DNA of 64,000 bases, from the NCBI GenBank assembly GCA_031553235.1, contig JAVBLS010000029.1:1-64000 (forward strand). The letters run 5' to 3'. Positions 26,673 through 34,673 of the stretch are shown in pieces. The position numbers were made by a program, and so were the translations under genes. The notes below the pieces were generated by a model. The model did not search any database. It was not told where the DNA came from and was given only the letters and a program-made list of their open reading frames with translations. Positions within the stretch are counted from its first letter, which is position 1; the number at the start of each line of letters is the position of its first letter. The DNA is from Frigididesulfovibrio sp031553235 (GTDB lineage Bacteria > Desulfobacterota > Desulfovibrionia > Desulfovibrionales > Desulfovibrionaceae).

Positions 26673-27213
26673 CTCGAGCCGTAAGTCCGATAGCATCACA
26701 CTTTTTGAGTTCTCTCAAAGGAACAGACGCATAGCGCTGATTCTTCGTGAAAAGCAGGAGTATTTTCGAGAAAGAACTCGCAGTAAGGATTTTCGCGGCA
26801 GCACCAGTCGTAAAGAGACTGAATTTATTCTTTTGGGGCCAACCTTCGAAAACGACTTTGAAATAATGAGCAAACTGCTTGCGGTAATGACTGTAGCAGA
26901 AAGAAGTGCGACGGCACGAGGATACTCTGTGGCAAAAATGAGCCACATGGTGTCCCCTGCGGGTTTACTCCACCACCAATTATACCTGACCGAAGATTAT
27001 CATAAATTTAAGGGGCCGGTGGACTGCGCCGTCTTCGCCAATACGATGAACTTCAAAAGCGGCAGCCACGGGCTGAATATCGGCTTTGATGTTTTCGGCA
27101 CCAAATTCGGCCTGGACCTGACCATCCCCTGGGTCCACCACCTGAAACAGTCTCTGCAAAAAGCCATGAATTGGCTGAAGCCGTGGCCGGAGGTGTCGTT
27201 TACGGAGGGATAG
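26611..27213 (+). CDS. Protein of unknown function in the integrase module
   Basis: I do not recognise this 200-residue protein. It starts at ATG 26611 with AGGAGG six bases upstream, overlapping the end of the HTH gene by 62 bp in another frame. The N-terminal third is basic and polar (SQRNRRIALILREKQEYF); the C-terminal part is rich in aromatic residues and Gly (GLNIGFDVFGTKFGLDLTIP, then WVHHLKQSLQKAMNWL). No membrane helix or signal is evident. A long overlap with strong translation signals suggests a real gene. It could be a cargo function such as defence or toxin, or an element-maintenance protein; sequence alone does not say. Confidence 0.65.
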   Translation: MSVYPIQPFGITGYSGTPTNNSSRKSDSITLFEFSQRNRRIALILREKQEYFRERTRSKDFRGSTSRKETEFILLGPTFENDFEIMSKLLAVMTVAERSATARGYSVAKMSHMVSPAGLLHHQLYLTEDYHKFKGPVDCAVFANTMNFKSGSHGLNIGFDVFGTKFGLDLTIPWVHHLKQSLQKAMNWLKPWPEVSFTEG

Positions 27214-27254
27214 AATTGGGGGCGCCACGCCCCTAAAAAGTGAGTGCATAAAAT

Positions 27255-27290
27255 TTGCTTGACTCTTATCTTGTTTTCCGTCTAAAAATT
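27255..27290 (+). promoter_or_regulatory. Possible sigma-70 promoter before the structured region
   Basis: TTGACT near 27260 is followed 17-18 bases later by an A-rich hexamer (CTAAAA/TAAAAA) just before the hairpin-rich stretch begins. The -35 match is good, the -10 only moderate. It would give a transcript starting near 27295. Confidence 0.3.
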
Positions 27291-27294
27291 AATC

Positions 27295-27714
27295 ATTGAC
27301 ATGCCAAAATAATCGCAACCGCCTCTGTTGAACATAAACAGAGCGGAGTGACGACGGAGCCGGCAGACAGTGAGTAGTCTGTGCGCTAAGCGCTTAATCG
27401 GCAAGCGTTGGTGCGTCCCATGGCCGGCTAATGTTGCCATGGAAATTTGGATATCATGGATGAGTAAGATGCCATGAATCCAAAGACGACGTGAATCCAA
27501 TGAGGATTCATGATCTCCTCATCCGGCTGTGACACAGCGATAGCAGCCGAACGATGTGGCTGAGGAATTTTTTCCCGCGTACTCACCGTAACCTCGGGTA
27601 GGCCGCATCATATTTACCGCACGGCGGTAGGATAGTTTTATGCTATCTCTGCGCCCAGCGGACACTACAAGTGCTCCACGGCAGCAAGCTCTAGGCTTGC
27701 TGCCGTCTTTTTTT
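27295..27714 (+). ncRNA. Structured RNA candidate ending in a strong terminator
   Basis: No convincing frame crosses this 420-bp stretch, but inverted repeats follow one another on the plus strand. They are 27319-27329/27337-27346 (10 bp with a bulge), 27364-27368/27377-27381, 27418-27424/27436-27442 (7 bp, perfect), 27446-27459/27472-27484 (13 bp with a bulge), 27492-27498/27504-27510, 27516-27521/27561-27566 enclosing 27524-27529/27544-27549, and 27631-27635/27643-27647. A 12-bp terminator stem then follows. CATGAATCC at 27473-27481 can pair with 27504-27512 instead of its first partner, so alternative folds exist. It is either a free-standing small RNA of the element or a long leader controlling the gene at 27751. 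No known RNA family was recognised. Confidence 0.5.
27678..27714 (+). terminator. Rho-independent terminator
   Basis: A perfect 12-bp stem (27678-27689 with 27695-27706) with a 5-nt loop is followed by C and a run of seven T. It lies 37 bp before the start codon of the small gene at 27751, so it either ends a separate RNA or acts as an attenuator for that gene. Confidence 0.85.
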
Positions 27715-27750
27715 GTCCGGTCACCCTCAACCAAGGAAGAAGGAAAAGTC

Positions 27751-28029
27751 ATGCCCCACAACATCCCTCCCGAAATCGCCATTCTGCCGGCAAAATTCCA
27801 GAGAATGTTCCTGCTCTGTCCCGAGTATGTGCCTCGGAAAAAATTAGCGGAGCTGGCAAATCTGAGCCCCAAAACGCTGGCCAATCGGGACTCCAATCGA
27901 ACCGGCCCAACCCAAAAGGGTTTTCTATTTAATAAGGTTGTTTATCCTCGCCTGGAGGCAGTTCTCTGGCTATACCAGCACTACCGTGACGAGCCACCTT
28001 CCCGAAAATCCAGTGGAGCAAAAAGGTAG
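27751..28029 (+). CDS. Small DNA-binding protein, excisionase/AlpA-like
   Basis: The 92-residue protein starts at ATG 27751, preceded by AAGGAAGAAGGA; a longer frame from 27640 would run through the terminator and is rejected. The middle (PRKKLAELANLSPKTLANRD, then GFLFNKVVYPRLEAVLWLYQ) has the layout of a winged helix as found in MerR-like excisionases and AlpA proteins: first helix-turn-helix, then a basic wing region. It is the last gene before the tRNA-Ala 3' end, in the same module as the integrase, which fits a recombination directionality factor. The role is inferred. Confidence 0.6.
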   Translation: MPHNIPPEIAILPAKFQRMFLLCPEYVPRKKLAELANLSPKTLANRDSNRTGPTQKGFLFNKVVYPRLEAVLWLYQHYRDEPPSRKSSGAKR

Positions 28030-28044
28030 TACAGGGGTAGTACA
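28025..28044 (+). repeat. Short direct repeat GGTAGTACA next to the tRNA
   Basis: GGTAGTACA occurs twice in 20 bp, at 28025-28033 and 28036-28044, at the end of the excisionase-like gene and about 60 bp from the tRNA 3' end. Paired short repeats like this are often arm-type sites for integrase or excisionase near an attachment site. That role is inferred. Confidence 0.35.
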
Positions 28045-28059
28045 AACCGACTGAAATGC

Positions 28060-28092
28060 AAAAAGGGACTTGCGAGCATCCTCGCAAGTCCC
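28060..28092 (-). terminator. Rho-independent terminator of tRNA-Ala
   Basis: A perfect 12-bp stem (28065-28076 with 28081-28092) and 4-nt loop, followed on the minus strand by five T, nine bases after the tRNA CCA end. If an element did insert at the tRNA 3' end, this terminator now lies on the element side or was regenerated by it. Confidence 0.85.
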
Positions 28093-28101
28093 TCTAATTT
28101 C

Positions 28102-28177
<76 letters not shown>

Positions 28178-28294
28178 ACGCGAGAAATCTGTTTGCCCGA
28201 TCCCGTTTCCGAAGTCAAGATTTTTTTTGCCTAGCTGGAATTTATTTTTTGTCCGACAGGACAAATAGTTGCCGGCGACCTTGGGGCCGTTGAC

Positions 28295-29521
28295 TCACAA
28301 CTTCAGCTTGGCCAGACGCTCAGCGGCCTCGCGGGTGGCTGCCGGGTCGCCGAAGCCGGTCAGGCGAAAGCAGCCTTCGCCGCTCGGGCCGAAGCCCAGT
28401 CCCGGCGTGCCCACAATGCCCGCCCTGCTCAGGAGCAGGTCGAAGAAATCCCAGGAGCGCGCGCCCTCGGGCAGGCGCACCCAGACATAGGGTGCATCCG
28501 TGCCGCCGGCCGTTTCCAGGCCAAGGCCCATGAAGGCCTGGCGGATGACTCCGGCATTATCCAGATAGACCTGCACGCAGGCGGCCGTCTGGGCCTTGCC
28601 CTCGGGGCTGTGCGCGGCCTCGGCGGCCCGCTGCACGATGTAGGGGCAACCGTTGTACTTGGTGGTCTGCCGGCGCAGCCAGAGATCCCGCAGCGGCACT
28701 TTTCCGCCTGCCGCGTTGCGGCCGTGCACCGTTTTCGGCACCACGGCCAGGCCGCAACGCAAGCCGGTGAAGCCCGCCGTCTTGGAGTAACTGCGAAACT
28801 CCACAGCCACCTCGCGGGCGCCGGGAATTTCATAAATGCTGCGCGGCACGCCGGGGGTGCGAATGAAGCCTTCATAGGCCGCATCAAAAAAAATCACGCT
28901 TTCTTCGGCCCGGGCGTAGTCCACCCAGCGGGCCAATGCCTCGCGGCTTAAGGCCGCGCCGGTGGGGTTGTTGGGCGAGCAAAGGTAGATAAGATCCGCC
29001 CGCTCCTTGGGTGGCTCGGGTGAAAAGCCCTGAGCGAAACCGGACGGCAGATAGATCAGCCCGCCGAAACGGCCGTCCGGCCCCTGGGCCGTGGCCCGGC
29101 CGGCCATGACGTTGGAGTCCGCATACACCGGATACACCGGGTCGGTCAGGGCCACACGGGCACCGGCGTCAAAAAGTTCCTGGAAATTCCCCAGATCACA
29201 CTTGGCCCCGTCACTGACAAAAATCTCATCCGCGTCGATGCCCAGGCCCTTGAACCAGTCGTCGGCCGCGGCCTGGCGCAGAAAGTCATAGCCCTGTTCC
29301 GGACCGTAACCGCGAAAGCCGGCGGACTTGGCCTGCTCGTCCACGGCCTTGTGCAGAGCGGTCACCACGGCGGGAACCAACGGCCGGGTCACGTCGCCGA
29401 TGCCCAGGCGGATAAGGGAAATTTCGGGATGCGCGGCCGAAAACTCGCGCACCTTGCGGGCGATTTCTGAAAACAGATAGCTGCCGGGAAGGTTCAGATA
29501 ATGCTCGTTGATCAATGCCAT
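28295..29521 (-). CDS. dapL: LL-diaminopimelate aminotransferase
   Basis: PLP enzyme converting tetrahydrodipicolinate directly to LL-diaminopimelate, the one-step route to lysine and peptidoglycan used by many Desulfobacterota, Chlamydiae, plants and some archaea. The 408 residues show PAVVTALHKA, FRGYGPEQGYDFLR, the SPNNPTGA motif, and the PLP lysine in SYSKTAGFTGLRCG (about residue 247). The ATG at 29521 has TGGAG upstream and is preferred to the frame start at 29530. dapF lies 39 bp upstream in the same direction, so the two consecutive steps form a dapF-dapL operon. Confidence 0.95.
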   Translation of the reverse strand: MALINEHYLNLPGSYLFSEIARKVREFSAAHPEISLIRLGIGDVTRPLVPAVVTALHKAVDEQAKSAGFRGYGPEQGYDFLRQAAADDWFKGLGIDADEIFVSDGAKCDLGNFQELFDAGARVALTDPVYPVYADSNVMAGRATAQGPDGRFGGLIYLPSGFAQGFSPEPPKERADLIYLCSPNNPTGAALSREALARWVDYARAEESVIFFDAAYEGFIRTPGVPRSIYEIPGAREVAVEFRSYSKTAGFTGLRCGLAVVPKTVHGRNAAGGKVPLRDLWLRRQTTKYNGCPYIVQRAAEAAHSPEGKAQTAACVQVYLDNAGVIRQAFMGLGLETAGGTDAPYVWVRLPEGARSWDFFDLLLSRAGIVGTPGLGFGPSGEGCFRLTGFGDPAATREAAERLAKLKL

Positions 29522-29560
29522 GTATATCACTCCAGTAGAGTATTTTCATTACGAAAATAC

Positions 29561-30403
29561 TTATGAAACAAGGTATTCCCCGCGAAAAACCATTTCCGCC
29601 GGGCCGGTCATGTAGAGAGTTCCGTCTTCGGCCCATTCGATGTCCAGGTCACCGCCGGGCAAACGCACCACAGCCGAGCGGCCGGTAAAGCCGTTGGCGG
29701 CCAGAGCCGCAAGCACGGCGCAGGCCCCGGTGCCGCAGGCCGAGGTCTCGCCCGAGCCGCGCTCCCAGACGCGCATTTCAATGAGATCCGAGGCCAGGGC
29801 GCGCACAAATTCCGTGTTCACCCGACGCGGGAACAAGGGGTGCCGCTCAAGCAGCGGCCCCAGCCGCGGCAGGTCAAGAGCGGCCGGGTCGGGCACAGGA
29901 ATGACCAGATGCGGATTGCCCACGGAAACCGCCGTCCCCAGAAACACTTCGCCGCCGGCCGTAATTTCCCGGTGCAGAAAATCCGGCTCGGGAACGTTCA
30001 TGGGCAGGGCTCTGGGATCAAAGGAAGGCGGCCCCATGTCCACGCGCACCCGCTCCACCCGACCGGCGAATACATCAAGGCGGAGCCGGCGGATGCCGGC
30101 CAGGGTTTCCACCGTCAAATCTTCTTTGCGGGCCCGGCCGCTCTCGTACAAATATTTGCCCACGCAACGCACGGCATTGCCGCACATTTCGGCCTCGGAG
30201 CCGTCGGTGTTGAAAATGCGCATCCTCGCGTCGGCCTTGTCCGAAGGCCCGATGAGCACCAGCCCGTCACCGCCGACGCCGCGCCTGCGATCGCTGATGC
30301 GCGGGGCCAGGCCGACCGGGTCGGGCACGTTTTCGGCAAAGATGTCCACATACACGTAATCGTTGCCCAAGCCGTGCATCTTGATAAAATGAAGAATGTT
30401 CAC
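29561..30403 (-). CDS. dapF: Diaminopimelate epimerase
   Basis: Interconverts LL- and meso-diaminopimelate, directly after the DapL step. From the GTG at 30403 the protein is 280 residues and starts VNILHFIKMHGLGNDYVYVD, as in the family; AAGGAG stands nine bases upstream. The open frame runs to 30586 but the extra N-terminus is not family-like. The two catalytic cysteines are visible in EMCGNAVRCVG and ETSACGTGACA. Confidence 0.95.
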   Translation of the reverse strand: MNILHFIKMHGLGNDYVYVDIFAENVPDPVGLAPRISDRRRGVGGDGLVLIGPSDKADARMRIFNTDGSEAEMCGNAVRCVGKYLYESGRARKEDLTVETLAGIRRLRLDVFAGRVERVRVDMGPPSFDPRALPMNVPEPDFLHREITAGGEVFLGTAVSVGNPHLVIPVPDPAALDLPRLGPLLERHPLFPRRVNTEFVRALASDLIEMRVWERGSGETSACGTGACAVLAALAANGFTGRSAVVRLPGGDLDIEWAEDGTLYMTGPAEMVFRGEYLVS

Positions 30404-30790
30404 TTCGATATGCTCCTTGAATTTGCAGAAAAGCGCACCTGCGGGAGAATTTCTACAGCAATATCTGTGCAAAGCTGGTCCAAGGACAAAGAGCATTCGA
30501 GAACATACCGCTATTACAAGAAAAAATTTATAGAATTTTTGCCAAAGTGGGTAGTTGTCGATTCCTTTTTTCAGAATTTCATACATAAAAGTATTTTCAT
30601 TGCCATAAAAAACACTCTTTTGTATTTTTCAGGCAGTTGTTTGGCGTTATTTCCGACAAAAAGGCCCATTTCACCGCCAATTTACCATTAACTCTCGGAT
30701 TTTGCTAAGCAATATGGTTACAACCGGCATACAGGCCGGCAGATAAAGCTTCTATTCGGAATGAACCAGTCAGAAAATGAAGGATAAGAC
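30404..30790. other. Divergent intergenic region, dapF / NifA-like gene
   Basis: 387 bp without a gene, AT-rich in the middle (30510-30660). It must hold the promoters of dapF-dapL (minus) and of the activator (plus). The short inverted repeat CCGGC/GCCGG at 30735-30751 lies close to the activator gene. I see no clear sigma-54 element or convincing -35/-10 pair on either strand. Confidence 0.6.
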
Positions 30791-32338
30791 ATGCCGGATC
30801 TGCCCATACGCAATGAAGCCGAAGAACTCCGGCTCCTGTTTGAGGTGGTGCGCGCCCTGGACGCCACAGGCGTGGGCGACGACCTGCCCGCAGCCCTGGA
30901 GCAGGTGCTGGCGCTGATTTCGCGCCATACGGGCATGATGCGCGGCACCATCGCCCTGGTGGCGCCGGATGAAAACGAAATTCTTCTTGAAGCGGCCCAC
31001 GGCTTGAAGAAACCGGCAAAAAAGGTCCGCTACCGCATGGGCGAAGGCGTAACCGGCACTGTTGTGGCCACGAACGCTCCGATACTGGTGCCCAAAGCCT
31101 CCGAAGACCCCCTGTTCCTCAACCGCACGGGCGCGCGTGATTTTTCGCGCGAAGAAGTTTCCTTCATCTGCGTGCCTGTCCTGGTGGACGGCAAGGCCGT
31201 GGGCGCTCTTTCGGCCGACCGCCTGTTTGGCGACTCCGTCTGCCTGGAAGAAGACATGCGTCTGCTTCAAATTCTGGCCTCGCTCATTGCCCGCGGTGTG
31301 GCCGCCCGACGCGAAAGCCTGGCCCTGCAGCAGGCCGTGGTGGAAGAAAACCGCCGCCTCCAGGCTCTGATGCACGCAGATTTCGACGCCTGCGGCATGG
31401 TTGCCGGCTCGGCCTGCATGCGCTCTCTTCTGGAAGAGGTCATGCAGGTTTCCAAAAGCCCGGCCACGGTGCTCATCCGAGGTGAAAGCGGCACAGGCAA
31501 AGAACTGGTGGCCGGCATCATCCACACCAACAGCCCCAGAGCCGGCCGGCCCTTTATCAAGGTCAACTGCGCCGCCCTGCCCGAAGGACTGGTGGAAAGC
31601 GAACTTTTCGGCCACGAGCGTGGGGCCTTCACCGGGGCCGTGGCCATGCGCAAAGGGCGGTTTGAGGCCGCGCACGGCGGCACCCTGTTTCTGGACGAAG
31701 TGGGCGATCTTACCCCGGCCACGCAGGCCAAGCTGCTGCGGGTGCTTCAGGAACGGGAATTCGAACGGGTGGGCGGCGGCCGCACCCAAAAGGTCGACGT
31801 GCGCCTGATCACCGCCACCAACCGCTATTTGGAGGTCATGGTTCAAGAAGGCACGTTCCGCGAAGATCTTTACTACCGCCTGAACGTTTTCCCGCTGATC
31901 CTGCCGCCTCTGCGCGAGCGCCCCGACGACATCATGGCTCTGGCCGCGCACTTTGCCGACAAAATTGCCCCGGGCAGGCGCACCCGCTTCTCGCCGGCTG
32001 CGGCCGCCCTGTTTCGAGCCTACAACTGGCCGGGCAACATCCGCGAGTTGCAAAACGTCGTGGAACGCGCCGTCATTCTGGCCGAAACCCGGCTGATCCG
32101 CCCCAGCCACCTGCCATCCTGGATCACGCGTGAAAAGGCGCCCGAAAAGGCCCCCCCCGTGGGACTACAAGAAAGTCTTGAAGCGCTGGAGAAACGCATG
32201 ATAGAGGATGCGGTGCGGGTCACCAAGGGCAACATGGCTGCCGCGGCCGGGCGCCTCGGCATCACTGAACGCATCATGCAGTTGCGCATGCGCAAGTATG
32301 AGCTACAATATAAGGAATTCCGTCGGAAAATGGTGTAG
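30791..32338 (+). CDS. NifA-like sigma-54-dependent activator
   Basis: The 515 residues have a GAF domain (about 15-190), an AAA+ domain with GESGTGKE, the canonical sigma-54 loop GAFTGA and GGTLFLDEVGDL, and a C-terminal HTH (GNMAAAAGRLGITERIMQLRMRKY) of the NifA kind. GAAGGA precedes the ATG. No nif structural gene is present in the window, so the NifA label describes similarity only; targets are unknown. The next gene, a V4R-domain protein, follows after 93 bp in the same direction. Confidence 0.88.
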   Translation: MPDLPIRNEAEELRLLFEVVRALDATGVGDDLPAALEQVLALISRHTGMMRGTIALVAPDENEILLEAAHGLKKPAKKVRYRMGEGVTGTVVATNAPILVPKASEDPLFLNRTGARDFSREEVSFICVPVLVDGKAVGALSADRLFGDSVCLEEDMRLLQILASLIARGVAARRESLALQQAVVEENRRLQALMHADFDACGMVAGSACMRSLLEEVMQVSKSPATVLIRGESGTGKELVAGIIHTNSPRAGRPFIKVNCAALPEGLVESELFGHERGAFTGAVAMRKGRFEAAHGGTLFLDEVGDLTPATQAKLLRVLQEREFERVGGGRTQKVDVRLITATNRYLEVMVQEGTFREDLYYRLNVFPLILPPLRERPDDIMALAAHFADKIAPGRRTRFSPAAAALFRAYNWPGNIRELQNVVERAVILAETRLIRPSHLPSWITREKAPEKAPPVGLQESLEALEKRMIEDAVRVTKGNMAAAAGRLGITERIMQLRMRKYELQYKEFRRKMV

Positions 32339-32431
32339 TCGACCAAAATTCGCGTTGCGATTGCCTTTTTTCCCCGACTTGCTTACAAAGGGGATAAGCA
32401 TATATTATAAAGAAATAATATTGGAGATAAC

Positions 32432-32956
32432 ATGAGTCACGGCAGAAAATATCGCTTTTCCAAAGAACTCCTCGGCGGCGACATGGAAGCGGCCCGGCCC
32501 GGGTTGGGCCCCTCATTGCGTATTGAAGTTTACCGTTTGTTCCAGTTTACCCTGCGCGATGTCATTGAACAGCAATATGGAACCGAGGTGGCGGACGACC
32601 TCTTTCGCCGGGCCGGCGCCTTGGCCGGGCGGACCTTCTACGAACTGTTCTGCACCGAGGCCAAAGATCTGCCCTCTCTGGTCAAAATCGTGCAGGACAA
32701 CTTTAAGGAACTGGGGGTCGGCATTTTTCGGGTTGAAAGCTCCGATTTGGAAAAAAACACCTTTACCCTGACCGTGGCCGAAGATCTGGACTGCTCCGGC
32801 CTGCCCGATACCAACGACGAAATTTGCGTCTACGATGAAGGTTTCATTCAGGGCATCCTGGAGTCGTTCTGCGGACGTTCCTTCACGGTGCGAGAGGTGG
32901 ACTGCTGGTGCACCGGCGCCAGAACCTGCCGCTTCGATGCCAAACCTACGGAGTAA
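32432..32956 (+). CDS. V4R-domain protein
   Basis: The 174-residue protein ends in a V4R (4-vinyl reductase-like) small-molecule-binding domain with the signature DCWCTGARTCRF, in which Cys residues may bind metal. TTGGAGAT precedes the ATG at 32432. V4R domains occur as ligand sensors attached to, or next to, signalling proteins. The diguanylate cyclase gene starts three bases after its stop, so the pair probably forms a split sensor and output unit. The ligand is unknown. Confidence 0.85.
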   Translation: MSHGRKYRFSKELLGGDMEAARPGLGPSLRIEVYRLFQFTLRDVIEQQYGTEVADDLFRRAGALAGRTFYELFCTEAKDLPSLVKIVQDNFKELGVGIFRVESSDLEKNTFTLTVAEDLDCSGLPDTNDEICVYDEGFIQGILESFCGRSFTVREVDCWCTGARTCRFDAKPTE

Positions 32957-32959
32957 CCT

Positions 32960-33982
32960 GTGGCACCGGTGGAACCCGTGTCCATCCAAGAGGTGGCGGG
33001 GCACCTGCTGTCCTTGCTGCAGAGCCGCACCGCGCCGGATCTGCCTGAAAATCTGGCCGATGCGCCGGGTATGCGTGCTCTCCATGATGATTTGCTGTGC
33101 CTGCGCCGAATTCTGCTGGAGTTTTCCAGCGGCAACTTTTCCGGCGACATTTCCTTGAGAGGCTTTGCCGGCGGCACCCTGAAAGCACTGCAGGCGGCCA
33201 TGCGCCACCTCACCTGGCAGGTGCGTCAGGTGGCCGAGGGCGATTTTTCTCAGCGGGTGGATTTTCTGGGCGAGTTTTCCACCTCGTTCAATACCATGGT
33301 CCTGCAATTGGAAGACAGCCTGAACGCACTCAAACACAAAGAAGCGGAATTGACCCGCTTGACCGAGACCCTACGCCGCGAAGCCACCCTGCGCACCGCC
33401 ACGCTCAAGGCATTGGCGAGCAGTGAGGCCAAGTTCAAATATCTGGCCGGGCGCGATCCGCTGACCGACGCCCTCAACCGCCGGGCCTTTCTGGAAGCCC
33501 TCCAAAACGAACTCGAAGCGGCGGCCGACGCGAAACTCCCTTGCTCCCTAGCCCTGCTCGATGTGGATCATTTCAAGAACGTCAACGACCGGCACGGGCA
33601 CCAGGCGGGCGACGAAGTGCTCAAAGAGGTGGCCCGTATTGCCGGAGAAGCTCTGCGCCGTGCGGACCTCTTGGGCAGATACGGCGGGGAAGAGTTCATT
33701 CTTTTCTTCGCCGGCGCCGGCCTGCGCGCCGCTTTTACTGCCTGCGAACGCATCCGCCAAGCCATCGGCAACGCCCATGTTCTCTTTGAGGGCAAAGAAA
33801 TTCGCGTCACGGTCAGCCTTGGGGTGACCGAGCTGCCCGCCCACACCGCCGGGCCGCGTGACGCGGCCTGCCTGGAACGGATCATTGCCGCAGCCGACAA
33901 AGCCCTCTACAAGGCCAAAAACAGCGGCCGCAACCGGGTGATGACGCAAGCGCACCGCTGCCGGACATCGCCTCAGCTGTAG
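32960..33982 (+). CDS. GGDEF diguanylate cyclase with HAMP-like segment
   Basis: Makes the second messenger c-di-GMP. The 340 residues lack membrane helices. A HAMP-like region (TWQVRQVAEGDFSQRVDFLG, about 80-115) and a coiled coil lead into the GGDEF domain from about residue 160, with DPLTDALNRRAF, DVDHFKNVNDRHGHQAGDE and the active-site loop YGGEEF. A candidate inhibitory I-site RxxD is not obvious. The start is GTG at 32960 with GGAG six bases upstream, three bases after the V4R gene, which likely supplies the sensory input. Confidence 0.9.
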   Translation: MAPVEPVSIQEVAGHLLSLLQSRTAPDLPENLADAPGMRALHDDLLCLRRILLEFSSGNFSGDISLRGFAGGTLKALQAAMRHLTWQVRQVAEGDFSQRVDFLGEFSTSFNTMVLQLEDSLNALKHKEAELTRLTETLRREATLRTATLKALASSEAKFKYLAGRDPLTDALNRRAFLEALQNELEAAADAKLPCSLALLDVDHFKNVNDRHGHQAGDEVLKEVARIAGEALRRADLLGRYGGEEFILFFAGAGLRAAFTACERIRQAIGNAHVLFEGKEIRVTVSLGVTELPAHTAGPRDAACLERIIAAADKALYKAKNSGRNRVMTQAHRCRTSPQL

Positions 33983-34035
33983 AGCAATTTCAGAATGAAA
34001 TGAGCCATGCAACCATCTTACCCGCGGACTTCTCC

Positions 34036-34605
34036 TCAACGTAAAAAGATGCCGTAACGACGTATTTCGGCGTACAGGGTGTTGCGGCCTATGCCCAGGG
34101 CTCCGGCCGCCCGGGTGATGTTGCCTTTGTGCAGGGCCAGGACGTGGCGCACGGTTTTCTCCTCGGCCTCGTTCAGGCTGTGGGTCGGTTCCGAGGCAGG
34201 GCGAGCAATATCTCGGCGGCAGTTTGCTCTCGCCCATTCCCCTGAACGGCGCCAGGAAGTACTGGTTGCAGGCATATTCCAGGGAGTTGATCAAAGTCCG
34301 CACGTTGCCCTGCCAGTGATGGCTCAGAAGGGCTTTGCACGCGCCGGCGCCCAAGGTGATTTCCGGCAGGCCCAGTTCCCCGGCACAGGCGTTTCAGACT
34401 GTACCCGGCGATGGACAGGATGTCTTCCGATCGCTACCAGCTCCAAGGCGCGCAAGTGTCCCACGTCCGAAGGGCTGGAGATATCGAAACAGCCCACCGG
34501 GCGGCCCGAAGGCGAGTAAACCGGTGCGGCCGTGCACCGCTGGACGTGATGGCCGGCGCAAAAGTGTTCCATGTCGAAATCGGCCCCGCTTGACGGCCCA
34601 CATAG
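34036..34605 (-). pseudogene. Decayed AcoR-like sigma-54 regulator
   Basis: Pieces of one regulator are scattered over the minus-strand frames. Near 34430-34590 a GAF-like piece reads GHHVQRCTAAPVYSPSGRPV. Near 34255-34380 the end of an AAA+ domain reads LLSHHWQGNVRTLINSLEYA. At 34036-34200 a Fis-type HTH reads KGNITRAAGALGIGRNTLYA. The HTH is in a different frame from the AAA+ piece (shift near 34200-34240), and nearly the whole AAA+ core between the GAF and the last helices is missing. It cannot make a working activator. Confidence 0.8.
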
Positions 34606-34673
34606 GCCGGCCTATGAAGAAGAAGGCCCTCGGCCGGGGCTTCCTTCTTTATCATAGACCAACGGAGACCGCC

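Noticed and set aside
27214..27714. Group II intron, retron or known large RNA
   Set aside because: No reverse transcriptase is encoded nearby and no domain V-like or msr-like motif was recognised. Left as an unclassified structured RNA candidate.
30770..32110. 446-codon minus-strand frame opposite the NifA-like gene
   Set aside because: Shadow of a GC-rich gene on the plus strand; the plus-strand product has unmistakable AAA+ motifs.
30791..32338. True nitrogen-fixation regulator
   Set aside because: The protein is NifA-like in architecture, but no nif genes occur nearby, so the specific role is not supported.
34335..34673. N-terminal extension of the FMN reductase
   Set aside because: It crosses the opposite-strand pseudogene and lacks family similarity; the ATG at 34674 has a proper ribosome site and the FMN-binding loop right after it.
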